From Candidatus Scalindua sp. (lineage in GTDB: Bacteria; Planctomycetota; Brocadiia; Brocadiales; Scalinduaceae), in the NCBI GenBank assembly GCA_031316155.1, contig JALDRB010000001.1, positions 245,572 through 309,571 of the forward strand: 64,000 nucleotides of DNA, read 5' to 3'. The notes beneath the pieces are model-generated. The model saw nothing but the letters and a program-made list of their open reading frames with translations. It did no database searches and was not told the DNA's origin. Below, piece by piece: positions 25,980 through 38,504 of this stretch (positions are counted from its first letter, which is position 1; each line of letters opens with the position of its first letter). A program made the translations under genes and the position numbers.

Positions 25980-28900
25980 ATGAATATAAGAAATTATGGA
26001 AAGATGCCGGAAACTTTTGAGATGCCGAATCTTGTTCAGATCCAAACAAAATCATACTCTGCCTTTTTGCAAGAGGATATACCGCCTGACAAGCGTAAAG
26101 ATCAGGGATTGGAAGCTATTTTGCGTGAAGCTTTTCCGATTAAAAATTACGATGAAACGCTGTCTTTGGAGTACATTAAGTACGAGTTGGGTAAACCTCG
26201 TTATACGACAGATGAATGTCGGCAGCTGAAATTGATCTATGGCAAACCTCTGAGGGTCTGGCTGAGGCTTAATAGGGAATGTCCGGTTGAAGAAGAGGTA
26301 TATCTGGGTGAAATTCCTGTTATGATAGGTGGCGGTGAATTTGTAATTAACGGTACTGAGAGGGTAATCGTAAATCAGCTTCACAGATCCCCGGGTGTTG
26401 ATTTTGCAGAAGAGCTGCAGGCGGAGAAGAAAATGCAGTCTTGCAGAATTATTCCCGAGCGTGGTAGTTGGATTGAGATTGAAGTGGGGAAAAAGGATAT
26501 TCTAAATATACGGGTAGACCAAAGTGGGAAATTTCCGGCTACCTGTTTTTTGAGAGCCATGTCAGAGGACTTTTCTCATAATGAAGATATCATCCGGCTT
26601 TTTTATGAAACTGAAAAAGTTGGTTTAGGAGGTGGGGCCGGTTCTTTAGAAAAACTGAAGGATAGATATGTAGTTTCCCAGCTTGTTGATCCTCAAACAG
26701 GTGAAGTTCTTCTTGAGGCCGGTAAGCAGATAACTGAAAGTATTATTAAAACAGTTCAGGATTTAGGGATTAAAGAACTTGAAGTTATCAGAGAGATGAA
26801 TGACCCGTTGATATTAAACACCCTTGAATCTGACTATACTGATTCCCATAAAGACGCACTGTTGAAAATATATTCAAGATTCAGGCCGGGCAATCCGCAG
26901 CATCTTGAAAAAGCAAAACAGTTGTTTTTTGATAAATTTTTTGATTACAAAAGATACAGGTTGGGATTAGTCGGGAGGTTCCGGTTAAACAGAAAACTAG
27001 GACAGCAAATAAAGGCTGATGAAATGGCTTTGCGCCCTGATGATTACATTAATTCTATTAAATATATCATCAATTTGAGAAATAGTAAAGGAAGTATTGA
27101 TGATATCGACCATTTGGGGAATAGAAGGCTCAGAACAATTGATGAATTGTTTGGGGAGGAGTTGAGGAAAGGTTTTCTGAAACTTAGGAGGACCGTTCAG
27201 GAAAGAATGAATGTTAAAGACCATGATCAGCTGACTCCGAGAATTCTTATAAATTCTAGAACAATATTTTCGACGATAGAGTATTTTTTCAGTCGTGGAG
27301 AACTATCTCAAGTATTGGATCAGACAAATCCTTTAGCACAGCTTACCCACGAAAGAAGATTGAGCGCTTTAGGTCCGGGTGGTCTTAACAGGAAGAGAGC
27401 AGGTTTTGAGGTTCGTGATGTTCATCTGTCTCATTATGGGAGGATATGTCCTATTGAAACACCTGAAGGGACAAATATTGGTTTGATTGCCTCGCTAACG
27501 ATATTTGCTACTGTTGATGATTATGGTTTTCTGACTACTCCATACATGAAAGTAGAAAACGGAAAGTTGATGAATGAATTTGTCAGCTTGCGTGCTGACG
27601 AGGAAGAAGATAAAATTCTTGCTCCTGCAGATGCACAAATTTATTTTACTGATAAAGAGGCAGAAAAGGATTTGCTTGCTCGATGTAATGGTGACTTTCG
27701 CCTTGTTAATTTAAAGGATGTTAATTATATCGACGTATCTCCTAAACAATTGGTGGGTGTATCAACAAGTTTAATTCCCTTCCTGGAGCATAGCGATGCT
27801 AACAGGGCGCTGATGGGAGCAAATATGCAGCGGCAAGCTGTTCCGTTGCTTAAAACAGAACCTCCTTTAGTGGCTACGGGTATGGAAAAAGTTGTTGCTA
27901 AGAATTCAAGTATGGTTGTTTGCGCCAAGAATAGCGGTACGGTTACAAAGGTTGATGCCAGACAGATTGTCATAAACGGGAATGATGTTTATAATTTGAG
28001 AAAGAATGTAGGACTGAACGAGGGTACCTGTTTAAATCAAAAACCAATTGTCGTTGAGGGGCAGAAAGTAAAAAAGGGAGAGGTTGTTGCTGATGGCGCG
28101 GCTACCTGTAAAGGTGAGTTAAGTTTGGGTAAGAATGTGTTGGTTGCCTTTATGACCTGGGATGGTTATAACTTTGAAGATGCGATTGTTGTAAGCGAGA
28201 GTTTGCTTAAAGAGGATAAGTATACTTCTATTCATAGAGATGAGTTCGAGGTTGAAGTGAGGGAAACTACACTCGGCCGAGAGGAATTTACGAGAGATAT
28301 TCCAAATGTTTCTGAAAAGGCGTTAAGCAATCTGGATGAAAACGGGATGATCCGGATAGGAACAAAAGTAAAACCGTCTGATATACTTGTTGGGAAAATC
28401 GCTCCAAAAAGTAGAAGTGAGCTGTCTCCGGAAGAGAAGTTGTTGCATGCTATCTTTGGCAGGGCCGGTGAGGACGTAAAAAATGTCTCTTTGGAGGTTC
28501 CGTCCGGAGTTGATGGTGTTGCAATTGATGCCAAGTTGTTTTCAAGGAGGGCTTATCTTTCTGATGAGAAGAGGCAAAAAATTACTAATGAAATTAAAGA
28601 AATCAAATCTGAGGTGGGGGACGCGATATCAAGAGAATTTATCAATATGATTAAAGAGCTGGAGGATGTTTTTGGGGGTAAACTTATTGATTTGGGTACT
28701 GGTGATCCGTTAGAGATTTCGGATGAATCAAGTGTCGAAAGTATACTCGCCCTGCAAGAGCTATTTGATATAAATAATTTTGATACGGGAGCTGATAAGC
28801 GTGTTAGCAGCGGATTGGAAAAAATATGTGAACAATACAAGAAGAAAATTGAATCTTTAAAGGAAGAAACAGAGGTAAGGATAGGCCAGTTGAAAAGAGG

Positions 28901-29660
28901 GGACGAATTGCCGAGTGGTGTGCTGGAAGTTGCAAAGGTGTCAATTGCAACCAAAAGAAGGCTTTCTGTTGGTGATAAAATGGCAGGGAGGCATGGTAAT
29001 AAAGGGGTAATAGCTAAGATATTACCAGTTGAAGACATGCCATATCTGGAAGACGGAACCCCCGTTGAGATGATATTGAATCCGCTAGGTGTTCCGTCGA
29101 GAATGAATCTTGGCCAGCTCCTGGAGACACATTTGGGCTGGGCCTCCCATAAGCTGGGTTTTCAATCTGTTACTCCAATTTTTGATGGAGCTAAAGAAAC
29201 GGATGTTACTGCTACATTAAAGGAGGCAGGGCTTCCGATGGATGGGAAGGCAACTTTATATGATGGGCGTACTGGCGAAGCTTTTGAACAAAAAGTTACA
29301 GTAGGTTATATGTATATGTTGAAGCTTCATCATCTTGTTGATGAAAAAGTTCACGCAAGGGCAACTGGGCCTTATTCACTGATTACTCAACAACCTCTAG
29401 GAGGAAAGGCACGGTTTGGTGGGCAGAGGTTTGGTGAGATGGAAGTATGGGCTTTAGAAGCGTATGGTGCAGCCTATAATTTACAGGAACTTCTCACGGT
29501 TAAGAGTGATGATGTAGAAGGGCGTACAAGAATTTATGAGTCTATGATCAAGGGGAACAATACGTTGGAGGCTGGTACACCGGCTTCCTTTGAAGTGCTT
29601 GCAAAGGAAATTGAAGGGCTTGGCCTTTCCTTGAAACTTGAAAAGGAATCTGAAATTTAG
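25980..29660 (+). CDS. rpoB: DNA-directed RNA polymerase subunit beta
   Basis: A 1226-residue subunit. Conserved segments include [12 protein letters not shown] (fork/rifampicin neighbourhood), [20 protein letters not shown] (rif region, about 455-475), [38 protein letters not shown] and the C-terminal [20 protein letters not shown]. Rif-site residues appear normal. A non-conserved insertion-like helical part with [14 protein letters not shown] lies around 865-900. Two ATGs (25977, 25980) are possible; GGAG at 25970-25973 favours the second. Confidence 0.98.
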   Translation: MNIRNYGKMPETFEMPNLVQIQTKSYSAFLQEDIPPDKRKDQGLEAILREAFPIKNYDETLSLEYIKYELGKPRYTTDECRQLKLIYGKPLRVWLRLNRECPVEEEVYLGEIPVMIGGGEFVINGTERVIVNQLHRSPGVDFAEELQAEKKMQSCRIIPERGSWIEIEVGKKDILNIRVDQSGKFPATCFLRAMSEDFSHNEDIIRLFYETEKVGLGGGAGSLEKLKDRYVVSQLVDPQTGEVLLEAGKQITESIIKTVQDLGIKELEVIREMNDPLILNTLESDYTDSHKDALLKIYSRFRPGNPQHLEKAKQLFFDKFFDYKRYRLGLVGRFRLNRKLGQQIKADEMALRPDDYINSIKYIINLRNSKGSIDDIDHLGNRRLRTIDELFGEELRKGFLKLRRTVQERMNVKDHDQLTPRILINSRTIFSTIEYFFSRGELSQVLDQTNPLAQLTHERRLSALGPGGLNRKRAGFEVRDVHLSHYGRICPIETPEGTNIGLIASLTIFATVDDYGFLTTPYMKVENGKLMNEFVSLRADEEEDKILAPADAQIYFTDKEAEKDLLARCNGDFRLVNLKDVNYIDVSPKQLVGVSTSLIPFLEHSDANRALMGANMQRQAVPLLKTEPPLVATGMEKVVAKNSSMVVCAKNSGTVTKVDARQIVINGNDVYNLRKNVGLNEGTCLNQKPIVVEGQKVKKGEVVADGAATCKGELSLGKNVLVAFMTWDGYNFEDAIVVSESLLKEDKYTSIHRDEFEVEVRETTLGREEFTRDIPNVSEKALSNLDENGMIRIGTKVKPSDILVGKIAPKSRSELSPEEKLLHAIFGRAGEDVKNVSLEVPSGVDGVAIDAKLFSRRAYLSDEKRQKITNEIKEIKSEVGDAISREFINMIKELEDVFGGKLIDLGTGDPLEISDESSVESILALQELFDINNFDTGADKRVSSGLEKICEQYKKKIESLKEETEVRIGQLKRGDELPSGVLEVAKVSIATKRRLSVGDKMAGRHGNKGVIAKILPVEDMPYLEDGTPVEMILNPLGVPSRMNLGQLLETHLGWASHKLGFQSVTPIFDGAKETDVTATLKEAGLPMDGKATLYDGRTGEAFEQKVTVGYMYMLKLHHLVDEKVHARATGPYSLITQQPLGGKARFGGQRFGEMEVWALEAYGAAYNLQELLTVKSDDVEGRTRIYESMIKGNNTLEAGTPASFEVLAKEIEGLGLSLKLEKESEI

Positions 29661-29695
29661 TGTCTTAATCTTGAACTTCTCATGGGGTTTGTATT

Positions 29696-32600
29696 ATGGT
29701 GAATGATTTGTATGATAAAATTAATGAATATAGTTCGGTTAGGATATCTTTGACGTCCGCTGATGAGATTAGGAACAAATCGTATGGTGAGGTGAAAAAA
29801 CCGGAGACCATAAATTACCGTACTTACCGCGCTGAAAAAGATGGTCTTTTTTGTGAACGTATATTTGGTCCTGAGCGTAATTGGGAGTGTTTCTGCGGTA
29901 AGTATAAAGGGGTTAAGCATAAGGGGATTGTTTGTGACAGGTGCGGGGTCAAGGTAACTCATTCCCGTGTGAGAAGAAAGAGAATGGGGCACATTAACCT
30001 GGCTTCACCAATTGTTCATATATGGTTTTTTAAGGCAATGCCAACGAGGATTGGTACCCTTCTTAATATTAAGACTCGTGTTTTGGAAAGGATTGTCTAT
30101 TTTCAGGACTATGTTGTTTTAGATCCGGGTAGTACGGCGCTGAAAGAGGGCCAAGTTTTAACGGAAGATGAATATCGGGATACTCAGGAGACATTTGGTG
30201 AAAGTAGCTTTAAGGCCGAGATGGGTGCAGAGGCTATAAGAATGTTGCTCAGGAATTTGGATTTGCCGCAATTGTCAGAAGAGCTCAGGCAGGAATTGAA
30301 AGAGACGAAATCTAAACAGAAGGCGAAAGATATAACAAAGAGACTGGAGATTGTGGAAGCTTTTATTGGTTCTGATAATATGCCAGAATGGATGGTCATG
30401 GATGTTATTTCAGTAATCCCACCTGATTTGAGACCGTTGGTGTTGTTAGAGAGTGGGGATTTTGCGAGTTCTGATCTTAACGATCTTTATAGGCGTATTA
30501 TTAATCGGAACAACCGTCTTAAAAAACTGATAGATCTTAATGCGCCCGATGTGATAATTCGAAATGAGAAGAGAATGTTGCAGCAGGCAGTTGACGCTTT
30601 ATTTGATAACAGTAGAAGCAAGCGTCCGATACTTGGCAGTAATAACAGGCCTTTGAAATCTCTTACTGATATGATTAAAGGGAAGCAGGGCCGTTTCAGA
30701 GAGAATCTTTTAGGTAAAAGGGTTGATTATTCCGCGCGATCGGTAATCGTTGTTGGTCCGGATCTAAAGTTGAGGCAATGTGGGATCCCCAAGAAGATAG
30801 CGCTTGAGCTATTCCAACCTTTTATCATCAGGCGTTTAAGGGAAATTGGTCTGGCGGATACGATTAAAAGCGCGAAAAAAATGCTTTCGAGGCAGGAAGA
30901 GGAAGTATGGGACATTTTAGACGATGTGATACACAAGCATCTGGTTCTGCTTAATCGAGCTCCGACCTTGCACCGTATGGGTATTCAGGCTTTTGAGCCA
31001 GTTCTCGTTGAAGGAAATGCTATTAAACTTCATCCGCTGGTGTGTCGTGGGTTCAACGCTGACTTTGACGGAGATCAGATGGCAGTGCATTTACCGCTCT
31101 CTGTTGAGGCTCAAATCGAGGCACATACGTTGATGCTATCAATTCATAATATTTTTTCGCCAGCGTCCGGGGAGCCCATTATTTCTCCTTCACAAGACAT
31201 AGTATTGGGATGTTTCTTCCTGACTATAGAAGGAGTAGACAATAGTCCAAAGTCTAAAATGAAGAACTTTTCGGGTATTGATGAAATTTTAATGGCTTAT
31301 GCAGATAAGAAAGTATCCATCCATACAAAAATAGGTTTTCGGGTAGATCCGGGTAAAGTTATTCTGGAAAAAGATGGAGAGCATTCCGCAAAAAGGTTAT
31401 GTGTCACTACGGTTGGACGTGTGATTTTTAATGATATACTTCCTGCCGGAATGCCATTCTATAATTACGCCCTTGATAACCGATCTCTTAACAAGGTAAT
31501 ACAGGATTGCTATAAGATTTTGGGTAAAGGAAGTACTATTGATTTGCTGGACAAAATCAAGGAGATAGGTTTTAAAGAGAGTACAAAGGCGGGTCTTTCC
31601 ATATCAATAATGGATTTGAAAATGCCTGAGAAAAAGAGTCATATTCTAGATAAAACACAAAAAGAAGTAGAAAAAATACAAAAGCTGTATAGGAAAGGGA
31701 TCATTACGGAAGGGGAAAGGTATAATCAGATAATCGATGAATGGACACATGCAGGAGAACTGGTGGCAGAAGAGATGCTTGATGAGATTAAAAATGATGT
31801 TAGGGACGGGAAACCATATCTCAATCCTGTTTATTTAATGTCAGCTTCAGGTGCCAGGGGAAGTAATCAACAGTTGAGGCAGCTTGCTGGAATGAGAGGT
31901 TTGATGGCGAAACCATCTGGCAGGATAATAGAGACGCCTATTAAAGCAAATTTTCGAGAAGGTTTGAATGTGCTGGAATATTTTAGTTCGACCCATGGTG
32001 CACGTAAAGGGCTTGCTGATACCGCCTTAAAAACAGCTGATTCAGGTTATTTGACAAGGAAGCTTGCAGATGTTGCACAAAATGTTATAATCAGCGGCGA
32101 CGATTGCGGTACGCTTAATGGGATTTGCAAAAGTGCAGTTTATCGTGGAGACCGTATTGAGGTTCCTTTGTCAAAAATAATCAGAGGAAGGGTATCCTTG
32201 AATAACATTGTTGATTTGGTGAGGGATGAAGAGATCGTTCGGGAAAACGAGCTAATTACTGAAGAAAAGGCGAAAAAAATCGAAGCATTGGGATATGAAA
32301 AAATTCGTGTTCGTTCTCCCTTGACATGCGAAATGCCTCGTGGGTTGTGTGTAAAATGTTATGGAGTTGATCTTTCGAAAGGAAAGATGGTTGAACTTGG
32401 TACGGCAGTAGGAATGATTGCTGCACAATCGATAGGTGAGCCTGGCACGCAGTTGACAATGAAGACATTTCATATTGGTGGAACTGCAACCCGGTCTATA
32501 GAGGAATCTGAGATTAGGATAAAAAGAGCTGGTCGGGCGGAATATAGCGATTTGAATGTGGTAGATAATCCGCAAGGGGAAAAGATAGCGTTGGACGGAA

Positions 32601-33805
32601 AAGGTGAGATTTTTATTGTTGACGAAAAGGGGCGGCAGATTGATAGGCATGTTGTTCCGCTTGGAGCAATAGTTTTAATCAGATCCGGTGAAAAGGTTGC
32701 TCTGAATAAGGCTATTATCAAGTGGGATCCACATATGACGCCGATATTGGCGGAAATGGCTGGAATGGTACGGTTTGAAGATATTATAGAAAATAAGACA
32801 ATGCGTAAAGAGTACGATGCGGTTACTCGCATCAAGAGAAATGTGATTGTTGAGCATAAGGGCGATCTGCACCCTCAGATAATCCTAGAAAGTGAAGATG
32901 GGAAAATACAGGGTCTTTATCCTATACCTGAAAAAGCGCATATTGAGGTTGAAAATGGAGCTTCTGTAGTTGCCGGTACTCTGCTGGCTAAAACACCACG
33001 AGAGATTACGAGAACAGAAGACATTACAGGGGGCTTGCCCAGGGTTTCTGAGATTCTTGAAGCCAGGAGGCCAAAAGATCCTGCCGTTATGAGTGAAATA
33101 GATGGGATTGTAGAGCTTGGCGAAAAGAGGCGGGGTAAAAGAACGATTATTGTTAAAGGTGAATCTGGTCTGGAGGTTGAGCATCTGGTTCCTCGTGGTA
33201 AACATTTGAGAGTGCACAGAGGGGATCGGGTGAAATCCGGGGATCCTTTGGTTGAAGGTCCGCTCGTTTTGCAGGATATTTTGAGGATTTGTGGTGAAGA
33301 AGAGTTGCAAGAGTATACGATTAAGGAGGTTCAGAATGTTTACCGCTCGCAAAACGTTCCCATCGATGATAAACACGTTGAGATCATTGTATCGCAGATG
33401 CTGAGAAAAGTTCAGGTGGAAGAGCCGAACGACACCTTGTTATTACCTAATACGACTATTGACAGATATAAATTTCAAGAGATAAACAACAAAATTAAAG
33501 AAAAAAATGGTAAGCCTGCAACAGCTAAATCATTATTGTTGGGGATAACAAAGGCCTCGATACAATCTGATAGTTTTATTTCTGCGGCCTCTTTTCAGGA
33601 GACAACGAAGGTGTTGACAAAAGCTGCATTAGAAGGGAAAAGAGACGAACTTTTAGGTTTAAAAGAAAATGTAATTTTGGGTCATTTGGTGCCGACAGGT
33701 ACGGGGTGTAAATTGTATCACAAATTGTCTATGATAAGAGCCCAGACTGGCCTTTCCGAGAAGGAAGAGGCTAAAAATGAAGACTTGTTGTCGCTGTCAA
33801 GTTAA
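29696..33805 (+). CDS. rpoC: DNA-directed RNA polymerase subunit beta prime
   Basis: A 1369-residue subunit. The N-terminal zinc site is [20 protein letters not shown] (about 62-81). The catalytic Mg2+ loop [12 protein letters not shown] lies at about 458-469. The second zinc site includes CGTLNGIC and a [13 protein letters not shown] segment, and [17 protein letters not shown] marks the trigger loop/bridge region. It lies 35 bp after rpoB, and rpsL follows 19 bp downstream. Confidence 0.98.
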   Translation: MVNDLYDKINEYSSVRISLTSADEIRNKSYGEVKKPETINYRTYRAEKDGLFCERIFGPERNWECFCGKYKGVKHKGIVCDRCGVKVTHSRVRRKRMGHINLASPIVHIWFFKAMPTRIGTLLNIKTRVLERIVYFQDYVVLDPGSTALKEGQVLTEDEYRDTQETFGESSFKAEMGAEAIRMLLRNLDLPQLSEELRQELKETKSKQKAKDITKRLEIVEAFIGSDNMPEWMVMDVISVIPPDLRPLVLLESGDFASSDLNDLYRRIINRNNRLKKLIDLNAPDVIIRNEKRMLQQAVDALFDNSRSKRPILGSNNRPLKSLTDMIKGKQGRFRENLLGKRVDYSARSVIVVGPDLKLRQCGIPKKIALELFQPFIIRRLREIGLADTIKSAKKMLSRQEEEVWDILDDVIHKHLVLLNRAPTLHRMGIQAFEPVLVEGNAIKLHPLVCRGFNADFDGDQMAVHLPLSVEAQIEAHTLMLSIHNIFSPASGEPIISPSQDIVLGCFFLTIEGVDNSPKSKMKNFSGIDEILMAYADKKVSIHTKIGFRVDPGKVILEKDGEHSAKRLCVTTVGRVIFNDILPAGMPFYNYALDNRSLNKVIQDCYKILGKGSTIDLLDKIKEIGFKESTKAGLSISIMDLKMPEKKSHILDKTQKEVEKIQKLYRKGIITEGERYNQIIDEWTHAGELVAEEMLDEIKNDVRDGKPYLNPVYLMSASGARGSNQQLRQLAGMRGLMAKPSGRIIETPIKANFREGLNVLEYFSSTHGARKGLADTALKTADSGYLTRKLADVAQNVIISGDDCGTLNGICKSAVYRGDRIEVPLSKIIRGRVSLNNIVDLVRDEEIVRENELITEEKAKKIEALGYEKIRVRSPLTCEMPRGLCVKCYGVDLSKGKMVELGTAVGMIAAQSIGEPGTQLTMKTFHIGGTATRSIEESEIRIKRAGRAEYSDLNVVDNPQGEKIALDGKGEIFIVDEKGRQIDRHVVPLGAIVLIRSGEKVALNKAIIKWDPHMTPILAEMAGMVRFEDIIENKTMRKEYDAVTRIKRNVIVEHKGDLHPQIILESEDGKIQGLYPIPEKAHIEVENGASVVAGTLLAKTPREITRTEDITGGLPRVSEILEARRPKDPAVMSEIDGIVELGEKRRGKRTIIVKGESGLEVEHLVPRGKHLRVHRGDRVKSGDPLVEGPLVLQDILRICGEEELQEYTIKEVQNVYRSQNVPIDDKHVEIIVSQMLRKVQVEEPNDTLLLPNTTIDRYKFQEINNKIKEKNGKPATAKSLLLGITKASIQSDSFISAASFQETTKVLTKAALEGKRDELLGLKENVILGHLVPTGTGCKLYHKLSMIRAQTGLSEKEEAKNEDLLSLSS

Positions 33806-33824
33806 ATTGGAGAGGTAATTAAAG

Positions 33825-34196
33825 ATGCCAACGATAAATCAGCTCGTAAGAAAAGGAAGAAAGAAAATAGTCAAGAAGGGTAAAAGTGTTGACTTGGAAG
33901 GTTGTCCTCAGAAAAAGGGGGTATGCCTTCAGGTGATGACAAGAACTCCCAAAAAACCAAATTCAGCGTTAAGGAAAGCTGCGAGGGTCAGGTTGACAAA
34001 TGGAAAAGAGGTTACTGCATACATACCTGGTGAGGGCCATAACTTGCAAGAACATTCTATCGTATTGTTAAGAGGTGGACGTGTGAGAGACCTTCCGGGT
34101 GTCAAGTATCATATCGTAAGGGGAAAATTGGATACAGCCGGCGTTGAAGGTAGGAAAAGAGGTAGGTCAAAATATGGGGCAAAGAGTCCGAAATAG
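33825..34196 (+). CDS. rpsL: 30S ribosomal protein S12
   Basis: A 123-residue basic protein with [32 protein letters not shown] and [15 protein letters not shown], containing the streptomycin-related loops. Residues at the classical resistance positions read K in TPKKPNSA and K in DLPGVKYH, the sensitive type. It is the first gene of the str block. Confidence 0.97.
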   Translation: MPTINQLVRKGRKKIVKKGKSVDLEGCPQKKGVCLQVMTRTPKKPNSALRKAARVRLTNGKEVTAYIPGEGHNLQEHSIVLLRGGRVRDLPGVKYHIVRGKLDTAGVEGRKRGRSKYGAKSPK

Positions 34197-34233
34197 TATT
34201 TGTTTTATTGTTATATATATGGGGTAAAGATAT

Positions 34234-34716
34234 ATGTCGTTGGAATATAAAAGTACAGAAGTTTATTTGCAACCCGATGTGCGTTATCGAAGTGTTCTGG
34301 TCTCCAAAATGATCAATTGTTTAATGCACAAAGGGAAAAAAAGTGTTGCTGAAAAGCTTGTATATCAGGCGATGGATCATTTAAAGACCCGATTTGAAGA
34401 CAAAGAGCCATTGGAAATTTTAGAAACAGCCATAAATAACGTCAAACCGTTGGTGGAGGTAAAGTCAAGACGTGTTGGAGGAGCAACATATCAGGTTCCT
34501 ATAGAGGTATCCAAAAAAAGGCAAATGTCTCTTGCAATCAGGTGGATGATTGAAGCGGTAAGAAATAAGAAAGGCAAGGCTGCGTATTTAAAGTTTGCTG
34601 ATGAGATATCAGACGCCTATAAAAGGCAGGGTGTTTCCGTTACAAAAAGGGAAAATACCCATAAAATGGCTGAGGCGAACAAGGCGTTTGCGCATTTTGG
34701 CTGGAGTAGATACTAA
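34234..34716 (+). CDS. rpsG: 30S ribosomal protein S7
   Basis: A 160-residue protein carrying VSKMINCLMHKGKKSVAEK, VEVKSRRVGGATYQVP (the rRNA-binding beta hairpin) and RWMIEAVRNKK, with ENTHKMAEANKAFAHF at the end. S7 nucleates assembly of the 30S head. Its stop is directly followed by the fusA ATG, so the two are coupled. Confidence 0.97.
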   Translation: MSLEYKSTEVYLQPDVRYRSVLVSKMINCLMHKGKKSVAEKLVYQAMDHLKTRFEDKEPLEILETAINNVKPLVEVKSRRVGGATYQVPIEVSKKRQMSLAIRWMIEAVRNKKGKAAYLKFADEISDAYKRQGVSVTKRENTHKMAEANKAFAHFGWSRY

Positions 34717-36789
34717 ATGAAGGAAAAGGGGAAATTAGAAAATTTAAGGAATATAGGAATTGCCGCTCACATTGATGCCGGAAAAACCACCGTATCCGAA
34801 CGTATTCTCTATTATACGGGCCGTAACTTTAAGATGGGGGAGGTTCATGAAGGTACCGCGGTAATGGACTGGATGGAGGAAGAGCAGAAGCGTGGTATTA
34901 CCATTACGGCAGCTGCTACCTCCTGCACGTGGGGGGATTACCAAATAAATTTGATTGATACTCCGGGACATGTTGATTTTACCATGGAGGTGGAAAGGTC
35001 GCTTCGTGTTCTGGATGGGGCAGTGTGTGTGTTTTGCGGTGTTAGTGGTGTGGAGGCTCAGTCGGAGACGGTGTGGAGGCAGGCTGATCGATATAAGGTG
35101 CCAAGGATTTGCTTCGTGAACAAGATGGATAGAGTCGGATCAGATTTTATTAAAGTAGTGGGCGATATTACTGGAAAGCTGAATAAAAATGCTATTCCAA
35201 TTCAATTGCCGCTTGGCAAAGAAGCGGGTTTTAAAGGTGTTGTAGATCTGGTTAGGATGAAGGCTTATGTGTATGGGATAGAAGATGATGGGACAGGCGA
35301 AAATTATGAGGAGTCTGATATTCCTGCAGAAATGATAGAGAGCGCTAAAGAGTATCGGGAATTAATGATCGAGGGAATTGCTGACAAAGTGGATTGGTTT
35401 ATGGATAAATATCTCAATGAGAGCGAGATATCTGAGGAAGAAATTCTGAAAGCGATTCGTGAAGGTACTACAAAAGTTCGCTTGATACCTGTTTTGTGTG
35501 GTTCGGCGTTTAAAAATAAGGGGGTTCAGCAGTTACTCGATGCAGTTTGTGATTATCTGCCTTCTCCATTTGATGTGCCACCGGTGAAAGGTCTTCATCC
35601 AAAACAGGAAACAGTTGAAGAAAGAAAACCGCTAGAGGGCGAGCCGTTTAGTGCTTTAGCGTTTAAGATTGCGTCAGATAAACACGGTGATCTTACCTAT
35701 ATACGTATCTATTCCGGTAAAGCTGAGTCGGGGAATAGATATTATAACCCAAGATGTGGTAAAAAAGAACTTGTCAGTAGGATATATCGGATGCATGCTA
35801 ATAATCGTGAGCAGCTTGATAGCGCTGCGGTTGGAGAGATCGTTGGTGTAATAGGATTTAAGGACGTTGTAACTGGTGATACAATCTGTGACGAAGATAA
35901 ACCTATAGTGTTGGAACAGATGGATTTTCCGGAAACTGTTATCTCGATGGCAATTGAGCCAAAATCAGAGTCAGAGAAGGAAAAATTGGGTATGGTTCTG
36001 GGCAGATTGGCGAAAGAGGATCCAACGTTTAAGGTATGTACAGATAAAGAGACAGGGCAAATGATTATATCTGGAATGGGTGAATTGCATCTTGAAGTGC
36101 TAAAGAATAGAATGCTGAGTGAGTATAATGTGAATGCGTCTGTAGGTGCTCCGAGGGTTTCGTATCGCGAAACGATACAGCGAAAAGTTGAAGTTGAAGG
36201 GAAATTTATAAAACAAACGGGAGGTAGAGGGCAATATGGTCATGTAGAAATTATACTTGAGCCATATAAAGGTGAAAAGACGGTTGAGTTTGAAAATAAG
36301 ATTGTTGGGGGAGCTATTTCGAAACCTTATATTAAAGCTGCTGAAAAAGGGATTAGGGATACAGCGGAGAGTGGGTTATCAGGTGGTTATCCTCTCATAG
36401 ATATTAAAGTTACCTTGGTAGACGGATCAATGCATCAGGTTGATTCTTCGGAAATTGCCTTTTATAATGCTGCAAGTATTGCTTTGAAAGAAGGTGTAGA
36501 GAAGGCGAAGGCAATTATGCTGGAGCCAATTATGAAAATAGAAGTTACTATACCGGAAAATTTTCTTGGTGATGTACTTGGTGAGTTGCATAGCCGCAGA
36601 GCAGATATAGTTGAATTGGTTACAATGGGTGATTTGAGGGTGATAAAGGGTAAGATCCCGCTGGCAGAGACTTTTGGCTATACAACAGTTTTGAGGTCTA
36701 TGACTCAAGGCAGGGGTTCTTATACGGCTGAACCTCTGGAATACAAGCCGGTGCCGGCAAAGGTTTACAGTAGCAGCAGTGCTTCATGA
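34717..36789 (+). CDS. fusA: Elongation factor G
   Basis: A 690-residue GTPase that drives translocation. G-domain motifs are AHIDAGKTT (G1), [10 protein letters not shown] (switch I), DTPGHVDFT (G3) and NKMDRVG (G4). Domain II-V features include [25 protein letters not shown] and [11 protein letters not shown]. It appears to be the standard elongation type. No frame problems occur. It precedes tuf copy 2 by about 100 bp with its own candidate promoter. Confidence 0.97.
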   Translation: MKEKGKLENLRNIGIAAHIDAGKTTVSERILYYTGRNFKMGEVHEGTAVMDWMEEEQKRGITITAAATSCTWGDYQINLIDTPGHVDFTMEVERSLRVLDGAVCVFCGVSGVEAQSETVWRQADRYKVPRICFVNKMDRVGSDFIKVVGDITGKLNKNAIPIQLPLGKEAGFKGVVDLVRMKAYVYGIEDDGTGENYEESDIPAEMIESAKEYRELMIEGIADKVDWFMDKYLNESEISEEEILKAIREGTTKVRLIPVLCGSAFKNKGVQQLLDAVCDYLPSPFDVPPVKGLHPKQETVEERKPLEGEPFSALAFKIASDKHGDLTYIRIYSGKAESGNRYYNPRCGKKELVSRIYRMHANNREQLDSAAVGEIVGVIGFKDVVTGDTICDEDKPIVLEQMDFPETVISMAIEPKSESEKEKLGMVLGRLAKEDPTFKVCTDKETGQMIISGMGELHLEVLKNRMLSEYNVNASVGAPRVSYRETIQRKVEVEGKFIKQTGGRGQYGHVEIILEPYKGEKTVEFENKIVGGAISKPYIKAAEKGIRDTAESGLSGGYPLIDIKVTLVDGSMHQVDSSEIAFYNAASIALKEGVEKAKAIMLEPIMKIEVTIPENFLGDVLGELHSRRADIVELVTMGDLRVIKGKIPLAETFGYTTVLRSMTQGRGSYTAEPLEYKPVPAKVYSSSSAS

Positions 36790-36843
36790 TGGAAGGATTA
36801 AGTAGCAAATTTCTTATTAGAGTCGTGTCACTAGTGTTTTGTC

Positions 36844-36872
36844 TTGATACATGTGAATTGTTAAATTATAAT
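36844..36872 (+). promoter_or_regulatory. Strong candidate promoter of tuf copy 2
   Basis: TTGATA (36844-36849), a 17-bp spacer and a perfect TATAAT (36867-36872) precede tuf. The GGAGG ribosome-binding site is at 36874-36878, immediately after the -10 box. A start 6-7 bases after the box would fall at or just past this site, giving a very short leader. It is the best sigma-70-type match seen in the window. Confidence 0.6.
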
Positions 36873-36889
36873 TGGAGGTAAAAAAGTAG

Positions 36890-38092
36890 ATGGCCAAGGA
36901 GATATTTCAGAGGACGAAACCGCATGTGAATGTGGGAACGATAGGGCATGTGGATCATGGTAAGACGACGTTGACATCGGTGATAACGAATACTTTATCA
37001 AAAAGGGGATTTGCTAAGGCGAGGGCCTTTGACTCGATAGACAATGCACCAGAGGAGAGGGAGCGTGGGATAACGATAGCGATAGCGCATGTTGAGTATG
37101 AGACAGAAAAAAGGCACTATGCACATGTTGATTGTCCGGGCCATGCTGATTATGTAAAGAATATGATAACGGGAGCTGCGCAGATGGATGGTGCGATATT
37201 AGTGGTAAGTGCACCGGATGGTCCGATGCCGCAGACGCGTGAGCACATACTGCTTGCCAGGCAGGTAGGAGTTCCGAGGATAGTGGTATTTTTGAATAAG
37301 CTGGACCAGTTGGAAGATCCGGAGTTGCTGGAGTTGGTGGAGTTGGAGATCAGGGAGTTGCTGAGTAAGTACGAGTTTCCGGGTGATGAGATACCGGTGG
37401 TGAAGGGTTCGGCGTTAAAGGCGGCGGGATGTGGATGTGCGAAGAGCGAGTGTGAGAACTGCGGGCCTATACTGGAGTTGATGGATGCGTTGGATACGTA
37501 TATACCCGATCCGGTAAGGGAGATAGATAAGCCGTTTTTGATGTCACTGGAAGATGTTTTCAGCATAAAGGGTCGAGGGACAGTGGGTACAGGGCGAGTG
37601 GAGCGGGGTATTGTGAAGGTTGGAGATGAGGTTGAGATTGTGGGGATGACGGAGGCGGTGCGTAAGACGGTGGTTACCGGAGTTGAGATGTTTAACAAGA
37701 CATTGGATCAGGGTCAGGCAGGAGACAATCTGGGAGTATTGTTGAGGGGTATAGAGAAGGATGATCTGGAGCGTGGGCAGGTGTTGGCCGTTCCGAAGAG
37801 TATAACGCCGCATACAAAGTTTGAGGCGGAGGCGTATATATTGACGAAAGAAGAGGGTGGAAGACATACGCCGTTTTTTAATGGATACAGGCCTCAGTTT
37901 TACTTTCGGACGACAGATGTGACGGGTGTGGTGAATTTGCTGGGCGGGGCGGAGATGGTGATGCCGGGTGACAACGCGAAGTTGGAGATAGAGTTGGTGA
38001 CGCCGATAGCAATGGAGCAAGAGTTGAGATTTGCAATACGAGAAGGTGGAAAAACAGTGGGTGCGGGGGTTGTTACTAAAATTATTAAATGA
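36890..38092 (+). CDS. tuf: Elongation factor Tu, copy 2 (intact)
   Basis: A 400-residue GTPase delivering aminoacyl-tRNA. G motifs are GHVDHGKT (19-26), RGITIA (switch I), DCPGH (81-85) and NKLD (136-139). An unusual cysteine cluster (C181, C183, C188, C191) replaces the ordinary loop after GSALKA, just before the helix leading to domain II. Codons strongly favour G at the third position, and the gene is GC-richer than neighbours such as fusA. It is nearly identical to copy 1, and identity runs about 13 bases past the stop. It lies between fusA and rpsJ. Confidence 0.97.
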   Translation: MAKEIFQRTKPHVNVGTIGHVDHGKTTLTSVITNTLSKRGFAKARAFDSIDNAPEERERGITIAIAHVEYETEKRHYAHVDCPGHADYVKNMITGAAQMDGAILVVSAPDGPMPQTREHILLARQVGVPRIVVFLNKLDQLEDPELLELVELEIRELLSKYEFPGDEIPVVKGSALKAAGCGCAKSECENCGPILELMDALDTYIPDPVREIDKPFLMSLEDVFSIKGRGTVGTGRVERGIVKVGDEVEIVGMTEAVRKTVVTGVEMFNKTLDQGQAGDNLGVLLRGIEKDDLERGQVLAVPKSITPHTKFEAEAYILTKEEGGRHTPFFNGYRPQFYFRTTDVTGVVNLLGGAEMVMPGDNAKLEIELVTPIAMEQELRFAIREGGKTVGAGVVTKIIK

Positions 38093-38106
38093 GATTGGAT
38101 TGAGTT

Positions 38107-38424
38107 ATGGTAAATGAAGTGGATTTTAAGATTCGAATTAGAATGGAAGCATACGATCACAGGATTCTTGATCTATCGGCAGCAGATATAGTTGAGACTG
38201 CAAAGCGCACGGGGGCTAAAGTCTGTGGACCAATACCATTGCCGACAAGAATTGAAAGGTTTACGGTTCTTCGTTCTCCTCATGTTGATAAAAAGTCAAG
38301 AGAGCAGTTTGAGATCCGGACACACAAACGGTTGATCGATATTGTTGAGCCGACGGGTAAAACTGTTGATGCCTTAAATAAACTAAATATGCCTGCTGGT
38401 ATTGAAATAAAGATCAAAGCCTAG
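38107..38424 (+). CDS. rpsJ: 30S ribosomal protein S10
   Basis: A 105-residue protein with [41 protein letters not shown] and [19 protein letters not shown]10 is part of the 30S head and also binds NusB in antitermination. It is the first gene of the S10 block, joined to str here. A possible terminator-like hairpin overlaps its end. Confidence 0.97.
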   Translation: MVNEVDFKIRIRMEAYDHRILDLSAADIVETAKRTGAKVCGPIPLPTRIERFTVLRSPHVDKKSREQFEIRTHKRLIDIVEPTGKTVDALNKLNMPAGIEIKIKA

Positions 38425-38460
38425 TAGGCGGGTGGTTAGCAAGGCTTTTTTGTTTTATTT
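38416..38460 (+). terminator. Terminator-like or attenuator hairpin after rpsJ
   Basis: AAAGCC (38416-38421) can pair with GGCTTT (38443-38448), followed by T-rich TTTGTTTTATTT. The stem is short and its loop long, so activity is doubtful; it may tune expression between rpsJ and rplC. Confidence 0.3.
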
Positions 38461-38504
38461 ATTAAAACAGTAATCATTTTTTATAAGAGTAAGGTTGTGT
38501 GGAA

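Noticed and set aside
37150..37698. Long antisense open frame inside tuf copy 2 (and same in copy 1 at 21271-21819)
   Set aside because: It is the mirror of a conserved gene and results from the G-ending codon bias. Protein composition is not gene-like and there is no start context.
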